DNA from: Syntrophaceae bacterium UBA5761
GTDB taxonomy: Bacteria > Desulfobacterota > Syntrophia > Syntrophales > UBA4778
Assembly (NCBI GenBank): GCA_002418885.1
Contig: DIEZ01000044.1
Span: 1-17,450, forward strand
DNA: 17,450 nucleotides
Direction: 5' to 3'
The translations under genes were made by a program, and so were the position numbers. Below the pieces are notes generated by a model. The model did not search any database. It was not told the DNA's origin and worked only from the letters and a program-made list of their open reading frames with translations. Of this stretch, positions 1-7,310 are shown piece by piece (position 1 is the stretch's first letter; the number at the start of each line of letters is the position of its first letter).

Positions 1-1352
1 GAGTTGTGAATATTTTCATATAAAGAGGCCTGCGAAAGTTTCTTCTCGACGTTGTCGGTGATCCAGTGAGGATCCCACCACTCGACCGGGTCGACGAAGC
101 GGCCGCCTACCAGGATGCTGAAATGGAGATGGTCGCCGCCGGCAAAGCCCGACTCACCACTCGTGCCGATCACGTCGCCTTTTGCCACCTGACGTCCTTC
201 AACCGCCTTCAACTCGCTCATATGACCGTACAGGCTGAAAATACCGAGGCCGTGGTCGATGACGACGGCATTCCCATAGATGCCGAGATTCCCCGAAAAG
301 ACGACGACGCCGCTGTTTGCGGCTTCGATCGGCGCATGGGCCGTCGAAGCCAGGTCGACGCCGAGGTGGATGCTTTCCCCTATTTTCTGTCTATGGTGGG
401 TATAGGTCCGCCTATCGCCGAAAAGCGCCATGGGTGCCGCTTCCTTCATCCTCAAAAATGGACCCTGCCAGAGTCTGACGGCGGAGGTTTTCGTACAGAC
501 TGCCTGAATCGCTTTGGAGTTCTCTTCTCTCAGCGTTTCATTGATGTAGCCGAACGTCTCAACCGGCGATTTGCCCCTCAGGCCGGGGTCCTGCTGCTGG
601 AACTCGAGCACAACTTTAGACAGGAAAGCGTCGGAGACCTCCACGCTGTCGCTCCTGAATTTCTTGGGCTTGAGATGATGTGGTACCGACACCGTAGCCT
701 CATTGCCCGCCGGGTCTCTCGCGTAAACTGCGATACGTAGAGAGCCTTTATCCGGGTTTAGGGGTACCGGAAAGAACGCCAGGTAGACTTTATTATCACC
801 GCTGACGGCAGGATAGCCGGGGAAGAAGTCACCTCCGACCTTTATCCCGCTCTTTTCGGTCTCTTTCGAGATACTGTAGACGGCAAGACAGGAGCCTCCC
901 GGGGAGATGTTGTGGTATGAGCTCAGAAGCGAAATCTGGGGCGGCACCTGGTCGATGACGACCCTTTGCTCGAGACGGGCCGTGTTGCCGAACAAAGAAC
1001 GGTCCGAGGCGGTCACCGTGATCAGCGCCTCGCCGTCGCGAAATATGAGGCTCCTGGGGTTGAGTTCGACAGTGAAAGATTTATGCTTCGTCCCTTGCTC
1101 GGGGAAATCGAGCGAGGCGAGCGTATAGGCTATGCCGTGTTGGGCAATACTGACTCCGACGTGACGAAGTCCGCTGTCCGGGTCCGACACGTTTATGGTT
1201 ACGGTTTTGACCTGGCCGACCCGGTCGACGGGACCGACGAAGCGGACATCCGGCTTGAAGACTTCAAAATAGGGCGTAAACAGGACAAGAGATATGACGA
1301 CAAGGAGGACGACAGACAGATAAGCCCAGGACCGGGCGGTGAAAATTTTCAT
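1..1352 (-). CDS. M23 family (LytM) peptidase, membrane anchored, 3' end cut by window
   Basis: Probable periplasmic peptidoglycan endopeptidase of the M23 (LytM/NlpD) family; these cleave or regulate cleavage of peptide cross-links. 450 residues are visible and the frame is still open at the left edge. Residues about 9-26 form one N-terminal membrane segment, with no obvious cleavage site, so it is probably an anchor. Residues about 35-225 look like beta-rich, Ig-like repeats ('VSDPDSGLRHV', 'ARDPAGNEA'). The LytM domain begins near residue 310 and keeps every zinc and catalytic residue: H329-x3-D333, H377 in YGHM, and H408-x-H410. The ATG at 1352 follows an AAGGAAAGG ribosome site about 7 bases upstream. 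It is divergent from the LysE-type gene across a 251-base gap. The family is certain from the motifs; whether it cuts peptidoglycan in cell division or elsewhere cannot be told from here. Confidence 0.9.
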   Translation of the reverse strand, partial: MKIFTARSWAYLSVVLLVVISLVLFTPYFEVFKPDVRFVGPVDRVGQVKTVTINVSDPDSGLRHVGVSIAQHGIAYTLASLDFPEQGTKHKSFTVELNPRSLIFRDGEALITVTASDRSLFGNTARLEQRVVIDQVPPQISLLSSYHNISPGGSCLAVYSISKETEKSGIKVGGDFFPGYPAVSGDNKVYLAFFPVPLNPDKGSLRIAVYARDPAGNEATVSVPHHLKPKKFRSDSVEVSDAFLSKVVLEFQQQDPGLRGKSPVETFGYINETLREENSKAIQAVCTKTSAVRLWQGPFLRMKEAAPMALFGDRRTYTHHRQKIGESIHLGVDLASTAHAPIEAANSGVVVFSGNLGIYGNAVVIDHGLGIFSLYGHMSELKAVEGRQVAKGDVIGTSGESGFAGGDHLHFSILVGGRFVDPVEWWDPHWITDNVEKKLSQASLYENIHN

Positions 1353-1524
1353 AGCATTCCTTTCCTTACGGCGATGATCGAGATGGCCTTCCGAGGGATA
1401 AGCAGGCCGGCTCCGGCCGAATGGGTACTAAAGGAAGAGAAATTTTTCAAGAAAAAAAGAGGGACGATGCGGTTGGTGAACGGGTTATAAACTGGTTATA
1501 CAGGCCTGAAGGGAGTTTAATGCC

Positions 1525-1555
1525 TTGACCTTGTTTGGGTTCCCTGTTATATAAT
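1525..1555 (+). promoter_or_regulatory. Sigma70-like promoter for the LysE-coaBC-radC operon
   Basis: TTGACC at 1525-1530 and a perfect TATAAT at 1550-1555, with a slightly long spacer of 19 bases. It lies 48 bases before the favoured TTG start at 1604. It is the only good promoter seen ahead of the eight-gene run. The rest of the 1353-1603 gap holds no gene; it contains two copies of GGTTATA (1483-1489 and 1494-1500). Confidence 0.55.
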
Positions 1556-1603
1556 CGTTCATAAATACCGTTGAAAATCATTCTTTTTTGGGAAAGCGGT
1601 CCG

Positions 1604-2239
1604 TTGGAAAGTCTGGCCGGCATTGCTCTTTCCTCATTCATGGTAGCCTTGTCGGGTGCTGTCATGCCCGGCCCGGTCCTGACCGTGACGATCAGCGAAA
1701 GCCTCAGAAGGGGGTTTCTCGCCGGACCGTTGATCATCCTTGGTCACGGTCTTTTGGAAATAGCCCTGCTTGCGGTCTTCGTGCTGGGGTTTGCCGATGT
1801 CATCGGACATCCCAGGGTGGTCGGAGTCCTCAGTTTGACGGGCGGCGCGTTTCTTCTCTGGCTTTCTTACGGTATGTTCAAGGATATCAAAAACCTTGAG
1901 ATCGACCTGACGATCCCTCGGGGGATGTCAAGGAATCCTGTCCTTGCGGGGATTTTAACCAGTATCGCAAATCCTTACTGGACCGTGTGGTGGGTGACGA
2001 TAGGCCTTGGATACGTCGCCATATCGCTAAAATTCGGCGTACTCGGTGTCCTTCTTTTCTTTATCGGGCACATCTCCGCGGACCTGGGATGGTACAGTAT
2101 GGTGTCCGTCCTGGTTTCCCGCGGAAAAGGTCGCATCAGCGGCACAATCTACCGAGCCGTCATCGGTGTTTGTGCTTCGGTCATGGTAGTCTTCGCCCTG
2201 TACTTCGGAGCGTTGGGCCTCCGACATTTAACGGCCTGA
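1604..2239 (+). CDS. LysE/RhtB family amino-acid exporter
   Basis: Inner-membrane exporter of the LysE/RhtB family, which expels amino acids or related small molecules; the substrate cannot be read from sequence. The 211-residue product has about six hydrophobic segments and the N-terminal signature AVMPGPVL at residues 19-26 (PGP motif), typical of the family. Further family-like features are the SIANPYW motif in the middle and a polar loop after the third helix. Start choice: a TTG at 1571 gives an 11-residue longer form but has no ribosome site. The TTG at 1604 follows GGGAAAG and yields the usual short N-terminus before the first helix. It is the first gene of the operon, and its stop lies 11 bases before coaBC. 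Its link with CoA synthesis is positional only. Confidence 0.85.
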   Translation: MESLAGIALSSFMVALSGAVMPGPVLTVTISESLRRGFLAGPLIILGHGLLEIALLAVFVLGFADVIGHPRVVGVLSLTGGAFLLWLSYGMFKDIKNLEIDLTIPRGMSRNPVLAGILTSIANPYWTVWWVTIGLGYVAISLKFGVLGVLLFFIGHISADLGWYSMVSVLVSRGKGRISGTIYRAVIGVCASVMVVFALYFGALGLRHLTA

Positions 2240-2250
2240 AAGGAACGACG

Positions 2251-3453
2251 ATGCTGAAGGGCAAGAAGATTCTACTCGGCATAACTGGCGGGATCGCCGC
2301 ATACAAGTCGGCGGAGCTGACGAGGGAATTCCTCAAGGCCGGCGCCGAAGTCAAGGTCGTTATGACGGCCAATGCCGGCCGGTTCATCACCCCTCTGACA
2401 ATGCAGGCGCTGTCGGGAAACCCGGTTTATTTGGACATGTTCGCCTTGACGGAGGGCAGTGGAATCGGACATATATCCCTTGCCGATTATCCTGACGTCA
2501 TCGTCATCGCTCCCGCGACAGCGAACATACTCGGCAAGGTCGCGGCCGGACTGGCCGACGACCTCCTATCGACGACGGTGATGGCGTCGAAAAAACCGGT
2601 GCTCTTCTGCCCCGCGATGAATGTCAATATGTACCAAAACGAGATTGTCAGGCACAACATGGCAGCTCTTTCCGGGAGAGGCTATCAAATCCTCGAAGCA
2701 AGCGAAGGAGAGATGGCCTGCGGAGCGGAGGGACCCGGACGGCTCCCACCGCTCGGAGATATCTGCGAGGCAGTAGAGTCGATCCTGACGGAGAAGGACC
2801 TTGCAGGAGAGAACATCCTGGTGACCGCAGGGCCGACACAGGAACCGCTCGACCCCGTCCGGTTTATTTCCAATCATTCGTCGGGCAAGATGGGGTATGC
2901 AGTGGCCGTCATGGCGAAAAGAAGGGGGGCGAATGTAACGCTCATAAGCGGCCCTTCCAGCCTGCCACGGCCCAGAGGCGTAAAGTTTGTTTCCGTCGGG
3001 AGCACCGTCGAGATGCGTGACGCCGTCATGGACTGCCTGAAAGAGGCGACTGTGATCATAAAGGCGGCCGCCGTTGCCGATTACAGACCGGCAAGAATAT
3101 CCATTTCGAAGATAAAGAAAAAAGAAGGGACTTTTACTCTTGAGCTGGAGCGGAATCCCGACATCATCGCCGAAGTCGGACGTGTGAAGGGCAACCGCAT
3201 TCTCATCGGCTTTGCCATGGAGACCGAGAACCTGACCGAAAACGCCCATGCCAAACTGATCTCCAAGAACATGGATTTGATAGTCGCCAACGACCTGAGT
3301 TCACCGGAAGCCGGGTTCCAGGCGGATACGAATATCGTCAAGCTCATCGATCGTGAGGGGAGGATCGAGTCTCTCCCCCTCTTGGACAAGAAAGAGGTGG
3401 CGGACAGGATCCTCAGCCGTATCAATCCCTTAAGGGCGAGGGCGGGAAAATGA
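2251..3453 (+). CDS. coaBC: Bifunctional phosphopantothenoylcysteine decarboxylase / phosphopantothenate-cysteine ligase
   Basis: Carries two steps of coenzyme A synthesis in the cytoplasm: ligation of cysteine to 4'-phosphopantothenate (CoaB) and FMN-dependent decarboxylation to 4'-phosphopantetheine (CoaC). The 400 residues match the family's usual length. The CoaC half (about 1-180) has the flavin-binding start GITGGIAAYKS, active-site His74 in GHISLA, the PAMN motif at 121-124 with Met127, and Cys157 in EMACGAEGPGRL. The CoaB half (about 186-400) has VTAGPTQEPLDPVRFISNHS and the KIKKKE lysine cluster at 287-292, which should include the catalytic Lys. The ATG at 2251 follows AAAGGA. Its stop overlaps the start of the uracil-DNA glycosylase gene as ATGA, so the two are probably translationally coupled. 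Confidence 0.97.
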   Translation: MLKGKKILLGITGGIAAYKSAELTREFLKAGAEVKVVMTANAGRFITPLTMQALSGNPVYLDMFALTEGSGIGHISLADYPDVIVIAPATANILGKVAAGLADDLLSTTVMASKKPVLFCPAMNVNMYQNEIVRHNMAALSGRGYQILEASEGEMACGAEGPGRLPPLGDICEAVESILTEKDLAGENILVTAGPTQEPLDPVRFISNHSSGKMGYAVAVMAKRRGANVTLISGPSSLPRPRGVKFVSVGSTVEMRDAVMDCLKEATVIIKAAAVADYRPARISISKIKKKEGTFTLELERNPDIIAEVGRVKGNRILIGFAMETENLTENAHAKLISKNMDLIVANDLSSPEAGFQADTNIVKLIDREGRIESLPLLDKKEVADRILSRINPLRARAGK

Positions 3454-4181
3454 GGGGAAGGGGGATCCAGGAGGGCCTTCGCTCCGAACTGCTCGAGGTT
3501 GTCGGTTCCCTGAAAGGTTATCTTCTGGAAGCCGTCGATACAGGCGGGAAGGCACAGAGGTTTTCGACGGAGAGGAGGACGACGGCCGACGCGCCGGGAG
3601 AAGGCGAGTCGTCAGGTGAGGTTGCGTCTCGGGTGGAACAGTTGGCGGCCCTCGAAGAAGAGCTCCGGTCCTGTCGCAGATGCCCCCTATGGACTACAAG
3701 GAGGACCGTGGTGTTCGGAGAAGGGAACCCCGATGCACGCCTGATGTTCGTCGGCGAGGGGCCGGGCGAAGAGGAAGACCGTCAGGGGAGGCCTTTCGTC
3801 GGCCGGGCGGGTCAGTTGCTGACACGGATAATCAACGCCATGGGTCTTTCGCGGGACGACGTTTATATCGCCAACATAGTCAAGTGTCGTCCGCCCGGGA
3901 ACCGCGTACCCAACCCGGAGGAGAAGGATGCATGCACCCCTTTCCTCTGTCGGCAGGTCGAGATCATAAAACCGAGGGTGATCTGTGCCCTTGGGTCGGT
4001 GGCAGCGCATTTTTTTCTCAAGACGGAAGCGGCCGTGTCGGTCCTGCGAGGGCGATTCCATTCTTACGGATCCATAGACCTCATGGTAACCTATCACCCG
4101 GCTTATCTCCTGAGAAACCCGAACGCTAAGAAGCAGGTCTGGGAAGACGTTCAGGAGATCACAAAGAGACTGAAGCAATGA
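3450..4181 (+). CDS. Family 4 uracil-DNA glycosylase (Fe-S)
   Basis: Removes uracil, from cytosine deamination or dUMP incorporation, from DNA as the first step of base excision repair. The core (about residues 64-243) shows all family-4 hallmarks: 4Fe-4S ligands Cys75, Cys78, Cys146 and Cys162 with the 3/68/16 spacing of the Thermotoga enzyme, motif A GEGPGEEEDRQGRPFVG (103-119), KCRPPGNRVP (145-154), and motif B TYHPAYLLR (214-222) with its His. Residues 1-63 are a low-complexity, charged extension (rich in Glu, Gly, Ser and Arg) absent from the shortest homologues, probably a flexible tail. The ATG at 3450 overlaps the coaBC stop (ATGA). It is distinct from family 1 Ung. Confidence 0.95.
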   Translation: MRGRGIQEGLRSELLEVVGSLKGYLLEAVDTGGKAQRFSTERRTTADAPGEGESSGEVASRVEQLAALEEELRSCRRCPLWTTRRTVVFGEGNPDARLMFVGEGPGEEEDRQGRPFVGRAGQLLTRIINAMGLSRDDVYIANIVKCRPPGNRVPNPEEKDACTPFLCRQVEIIKPRVICALGSVAAHFFLKTEAAVSVLRGRFHSYGSIDLMVTYHPAYLLRNPNAKKQVWEDVQEITKRLKQ

Positions 4182-4200
4182 TTGAAAGGAACGGCTTAGG

Positions 4201-5502
4201 ATGAGAGCGCGTCGGATTCTCGTTGCATCGTTTTTTTTGGTGCTTTCCCAGGCTTTAGGATATTCCGCGTCGTGGGCGGACGGCAAGCCGCCGGTCTTCG
4301 ACATGATTTCGGTGAACTCGGCAATCACCCCGCCCGTGTCGGAGTACATAGTAAAGAGCATCGAGGGGTCGACGCGAGACGGGTCCGCCGGGGTGATCAT
4401 CGAGTTGGATACGCCGGGTGGACTCGACAGTGCCATGCGGGATATCGTCAAATCCCTCCTCAATTCGAAGATCCCTGTTTTTGTGTATGTCTCCCCTTCG
4501 GGAGCAAGGGCCGCATCCGCCGGTGCGATCATCACGGTGGCGGCCAACATCGCCGCTATGGCCCCGGGAACGAATATCGGGGCCGCCCACCCCGTGGGTA
4601 TCGGTATCGGCAAGATGGATGAAACGATGGTCGAAAAAGTTGTCAATGATATGACGGCGTATGCCCGGGGAATCGCCGTGCAAAGGGGCAGAAATGCCGA
4701 GTGGGTCGAAAAGGCCGTAAGAAAAAGCGTGTCCGTGACCGCCGAAGAGGCTTTGCGGCTCCGTGTCATCGATTACGTCGCCCCGGACGTGGAAAGTCTC
4801 CTGCATCAGGTTGACGGAAAGGAGGTTATGCTGGCCTCCGGCAAAACGACCATAAAGACGAAAGGTGCCGTTGTCAACCGGAAGAAAATGGGTTTTCGTG
4901 AAAGAGTCCTGACCACGATCAGCGACCCGAATATCGCCTATCTGCTGATGTTGATAGGTCTCGCCGGGCTCTACTTCGAGTTTGCCCATCCGGGTGCGGT
5001 AATCCCGGGAGTCGTAGGGGGAATTTCCCTTATTCTAGCTTTTTTCGCCCTGCAGACATTACCGGTCAATTATGCGGGCGTGCTCTTGATCCTGCTGGCG
5101 ATAATCCTCTTTATCGCCGAAGTCAAGGTCGTGAGTCACGGAATACTCACCATCGGCGGGATCGTTTCGCTGATTCTGGGATCACTAATCCTCTATGAAT
5201 CGCCCGACCCCGCGCTCAGGGTATCGCTTGAAGTCATGGTTCCGGCGGTCGTGCTCGTATCTCTCTTTTTCGTCGCCGTCATCTCGCTTGCCGTGAAGGC
5301 CCAGTTACGAAAACCGGAAACTGGCATGGAAGGCATGGTCGGCAAGGAGGGTGTCGCCGTCACAGCCGTACATCAGGAAGGGAAGGTATTGGTCGGGGGT
5401 GAGTACTGGAATGCAGAAAGCGAAAGAGGGATAAGCGAGGGTTCGAGGATAAAAGTTCTCGGCATGAAGGGCCTCAAACTGATAGTTGAAGAAGTCAAAT
5501 AA
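4201..5502 (+). CDS. nfeD: NfeD-type membrane serine protease (ClpP-class)
   Basis: Membrane-bound ClpP-fold serine protease; the archaeal homologue PH1510 cleaves the stomatin PH1511, encoded beside it. Residues 1-27 form a signal peptide ending ASWADG. The protease domain (about 30-220) has the ClpP-type ELDTPGGLDSA segment (68-78), the nucleophile Ser106 in ARAASAG, and a probable catalytic Lys146 in MVEKVVND, 40 residues on, close to the Ser97/Lys138 pair of PH1510. Four to five membrane helices follow (about 243-366), then a C-terminal NfeD OB-fold domain (about 372-433). It is thus the long, full-domain form. An AAAGGA ribosome site precedes the ATG. The slipin gene lies 18 bases downstream, the usual partner. 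Confidence 0.94.
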   Translation: MRARRILVASFFLVLSQALGYSASWADGKPPVFDMISVNSAITPPVSEYIVKSIEGSTRDGSAGVIIELDTPGGLDSAMRDIVKSLLNSKIPVFVYVSPSGARAASAGAIITVAANIAAMAPGTNIGAAHPVGIGIGKMDETMVEKVVNDMTAYARGIAVQRGRNAEWVEKAVRKSVSVTAEEALRLRVIDYVAPDVESLLHQVDGKEVMLASGKTTIKTKGAVVNRKKMGFRERVLTTISDPNIAYLLMLIGLAGLYFEFAHPGAVIPGVVGGISLILAFFALQTLPVNYAGVLLILLAIILFIAEVKVVSHGILTIGGIVSLILGSLILYESPDPALRVSLEVMVPAVVLVSLFFVAVISLAVKAQLRKPETGMEGMVGKEGVAVTAVHQEGKVLVGGEYWNAESERGISEGSRIKVLGMKGLKLIVEEVK

Positions 5503-5520
5503 ATCGGGAGGTATTTCAAT

Positions 5521-6279
5521 ATGTACATGTACACTCTTCTGGTAATAATCATTCTGGTCGTGATGTTTTTGTCGGCAGCCATCAAAATTCTCAATGAATA
5601 CGAGAGGGCCGTCATCTTCAGGTTGGGTCGCGTAATCGCCACGAAAGGTCCGGGATTGATCATCCTCATCCCCGTCGTCGACCGGATGGTTAGGGTAGAC
5701 ATGAGAACCATCACGATGGACGTCCCGCCGCAGGACGTGATCACCCGGGATAACGTATCTATCAAGGTGAACGCCGTGGTCTATTTCCGGGTGGTTGATG
5801 CCAACAAGGCCATCATCGAAGTCGAGAATTACCTGTATGCGACGTCGCAGCTCTCCCAGACGACTCTACGGAGCGTCTGCGGCCAGGTCGAGCTCGACGA
5901 GATCCTGGCGGAGAGGGAAAAGCTCAACGTTCAGCTCCAGGAAATCCTGGACAGGAGCACCGACTCCTGGGGCATCAAGGTAACCCACGTGGAGGTGAAG
6001 TACATAGACCTGCCGCAGGAAATGCAAAGGGCGATGGCCAAGCAGGCCGAGGCGGAAAGGGAACGGCGGGCCAAGGTCATCAACGCAGAAGGTGAGTTCC
6101 AGGCAGCGCAAAAACTCGCCGATGCCGCTCGCGTCATTTCCGACCAACCGATCGCTTTACAGCTCCGGTATTTACAAACTCTGGTACAGATCGGGACCGA
6201 AAATAATTCCACGACCATCTTCCCCGTGCCGATAGACCTTTTCAAGCCCTTCATGAAACTTGCGGATAAGAAAGAATGA
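5521..6279 (+). CDS. Slipin (stomatin-like SPFH/Band 7 protein)
   Basis: Membrane-attached SPFH-domain scaffold, expected to form oligomeric rings and organise membrane microdomains. The 252-residue product has one N-terminal hydrophobic segment (about 5-22), then the SPFH domain: [13 protein letters not shown] (25-37), [12 protein letters not shown] (43-54), [12 protein letters not shown] (68-79), and [10 protein letters not shown] (127-136). A charged helical stretch (about 168-205) probably makes a coiled coil for oligomerisation. The LRYLQTL segment (215-221) and STTIFPVP (230-237) are typical of bacterial slipins. The last of these lies near where NfeD-type proteases cut archaeal stomatin. 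The ATG at 5521 follows GGGAGG by nine bases; a second ATG two codons on is less well spaced. It is the partner of the upstream nfeD. Confidence 0.95.
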   Translation: MYMYTLLVIIILVVMFLSAAIKILNEYERAVIFRLGRVIATKGPGLIILIPVVDRMVRVDMRTITMDVPPQDVITRDNVSIKVNAVVYFRVVDANKAIIEVENYLYATSQLSQTTLRSVCGQVELDEILAEREKLNVQLQEILDRSTDSWGIKVTHVEVKYIDLPQEMQRAMAKQAEAERERRAKVINAEGEFQAAQKLADAARVISDQPIALQLRYLQTLVQIGTENNSTTIFPVPIDLFKPFMKLADKKE

Positions 6280-6346
6280 GTATGGACAGTGTACATACTG
6301 CATCAGTAAAAAGAAAACTCATGTAAACGAGAAGAAAGGAAAACAG

Positions 6347-6661
6347 GTGGAACCGAGAGCAAGAAGACAGATCCTAACGGGGGGGCTTATCCTTATAGCG
6401 CTTGGAGTATTGATACTGCTCAACAGTCTCAACATCTACAATTTCGCGAAGAGCTGGCCTGTCCTGTTGATCGTCATCTCGGCGGCGACGTTGTTCCAGA
6501 ATGTACGTGATGCCGTCGGGTGGATAATAGGGGCGGTGGGCGTCGCTTTCCTGGTGTTCGAGAATTGGTACGTCAAAATCGGCGACTTGACGACATACGT
6601 CTTGCCCGCCCTCTTGATCATTCTTGGGGCCTACATGTTATTCGGAAGGTCGAAGAAATGA
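6347..6661 (+). CDS. Small four-helix membrane protein, LiaI/LiaF-like region (DUF5668 type)
   Basis: A 104-residue integral membrane protein with four hydrophobic segments (about 10-29, 37-50, 56-72 and 81-99) and short basic ends. The SWPVLLIVISAATLF segment (36-50) and the repeat of the same pattern near LPALLIILGAYMLF (86-99) match the LiaI-LiaF-like membrane region found in envelope-stress proteins. The function of stand-alone members is not established. Start: the frame is open back to 6260 inside the slipin gene, but the GTG at 6347 has AAAGGA six bases upstream and gives a clean N-terminus. Its stop overlaps the next start as ATGA. Its place after nfeD and slipin suggests a membrane-quality role, which is inference. 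Confidence 0.8.
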   Translation: MEPRARRQILTGGLILIALGVLILLNSLNIYNFAKSWPVLLIVISAATLFQNVRDAVGWIIGAVGVAFLVFENWYVKIGDLTTYVLPALLIILGAYMLFGRSKK

Positions 6662-7305
6662 CGGGCAAAACCCTTGTTCTGAGCGATTTTGATGGCACCA
6701 TCAGCACGCAAGATATCGGTCATGAAGTTATCAAGCGCTTCATGAAGGGTGACTGGAGGGAGCTCGACGACTCTTATGCATCCGGCAAGATCGGTTCGAT
6801 GGCGGCATACCGGAGGATCGCCTCGCTCATGAAGGCCGAGTCGCGGGAGATGGCTGAGTACACCCTAGGTCTGAACACCATGGACCCGACCTTTGCCGAT
6901 TTTTACCGGTTCTGCAAGCAAAGGGGGTTTGGCTTCAAGGTCGTGTCCGACGGTCTCGACTTTTACATCCGCTTGATCCTGGAGCGCCACGGCCTCGGGG
7001 ACATAGAATTCTTTTCGAACGTCCTGCGTTTCAACGGAGGTTTTTCGGTCTCGATCGAATTTCCCTGCTCCAACGACGAATGCGGCCGGTGCGGAACCTG
7101 CAAGAGTATGATCCTGCAGAATGAACGCTCCGAATACGAAAGGATCGTCTATATAGGCGACGGGTACTCCGATGTCTGTCCGACGCAGTACGCCGATATG
7201 GTCTTCGGTAAGGGAATCCTCTACGAAAAATGCCGGCAGAACAGCAGGGCATGCTTCCACTACAGTAATTTTAGGGACATCGCCGATATCCTTGACCGGC
7301 AGTAA
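6658..7305 (+). CDS. HAD-superfamily phosphatase, MtnX-like (subfamily IB)
   Basis: A 215-residue phosphatase of the HAD superfamily, class IB, most like MtnX, which dephosphorylates 2-hydroxy-3-keto-5-methylthiopentenyl-1-phosphate in methionine salvage. Motif I is SDFDGTIS with Asp10 as nucleophile and Asp12 as acid. Motif II is Ser97 in VVSDGLD, the Lys is Lys149 in GTCKS, and motif III is IGDGYSDV with Asp168 and Asp172. An alpha-helical cap lies at about 20-85. A cysteine cluster (Cys137, Cys142, Cys145, Cys148) precedes the catalytic Lys; similar Cys-rich segments occur in MtnX relatives and may bind metal. No other methionine-salvage gene is in the window, so the substrate is unknown. 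The ATG at 6658 overlaps the previous stop. Confidence 0.88.
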   Translation: MTGKTLVLSDFDGTISTQDIGHEVIKRFMKGDWRELDDSYASGKIGSMAAYRRIASLMKAESREMAEYTLGLNTMDPTFADFYRFCKQRGFGFKVVSDGLDFYIRLILERHGLGDIEFFSNVLRFNGGFSVSIEFPCSNDECGRCGTCKSMILQNERSEYERIVYIGDGYSDVCPTQYADMVFGKGILYEKCRQNSRACFHYSNFRDIADILDRQ

Positions 7306-7310
7306 GTGAA

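Noticed and set aside
66..740. 224-codon plus-strand frame at the left edge
   Set aside because: It is antisense to the M23 peptidase, whose LytM motifs lie in the opposite strand here.
1405..1418. GGCCGG-CT-CCGGCC inverted repeat upstream of the M23 gene
   Set aside because: The stem is short, the loop too tight unless only five pairs form, and no other signal accompanies it.
1987..2250. Upstream extension of the coaBC frame through the LysE gene
   Set aside because: The conserved protein begins at the ATG at 2251 with a ribosome site; the extension overlaps a real gene and is Arg/Pro-rich without motifs.
2566..3249. 227-codon minus-strand frame inside coaBC
   Set aside because: It is antisense to the CoaC/CoaB domains with all catalytic motifs; no independent support.
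3687..4769. 360-codon minus-strand frame over the glycosylase and nfeD genes
   Set aside because: It crosses two well-supported genes and a gene border; no motif or ribosome site supports it.
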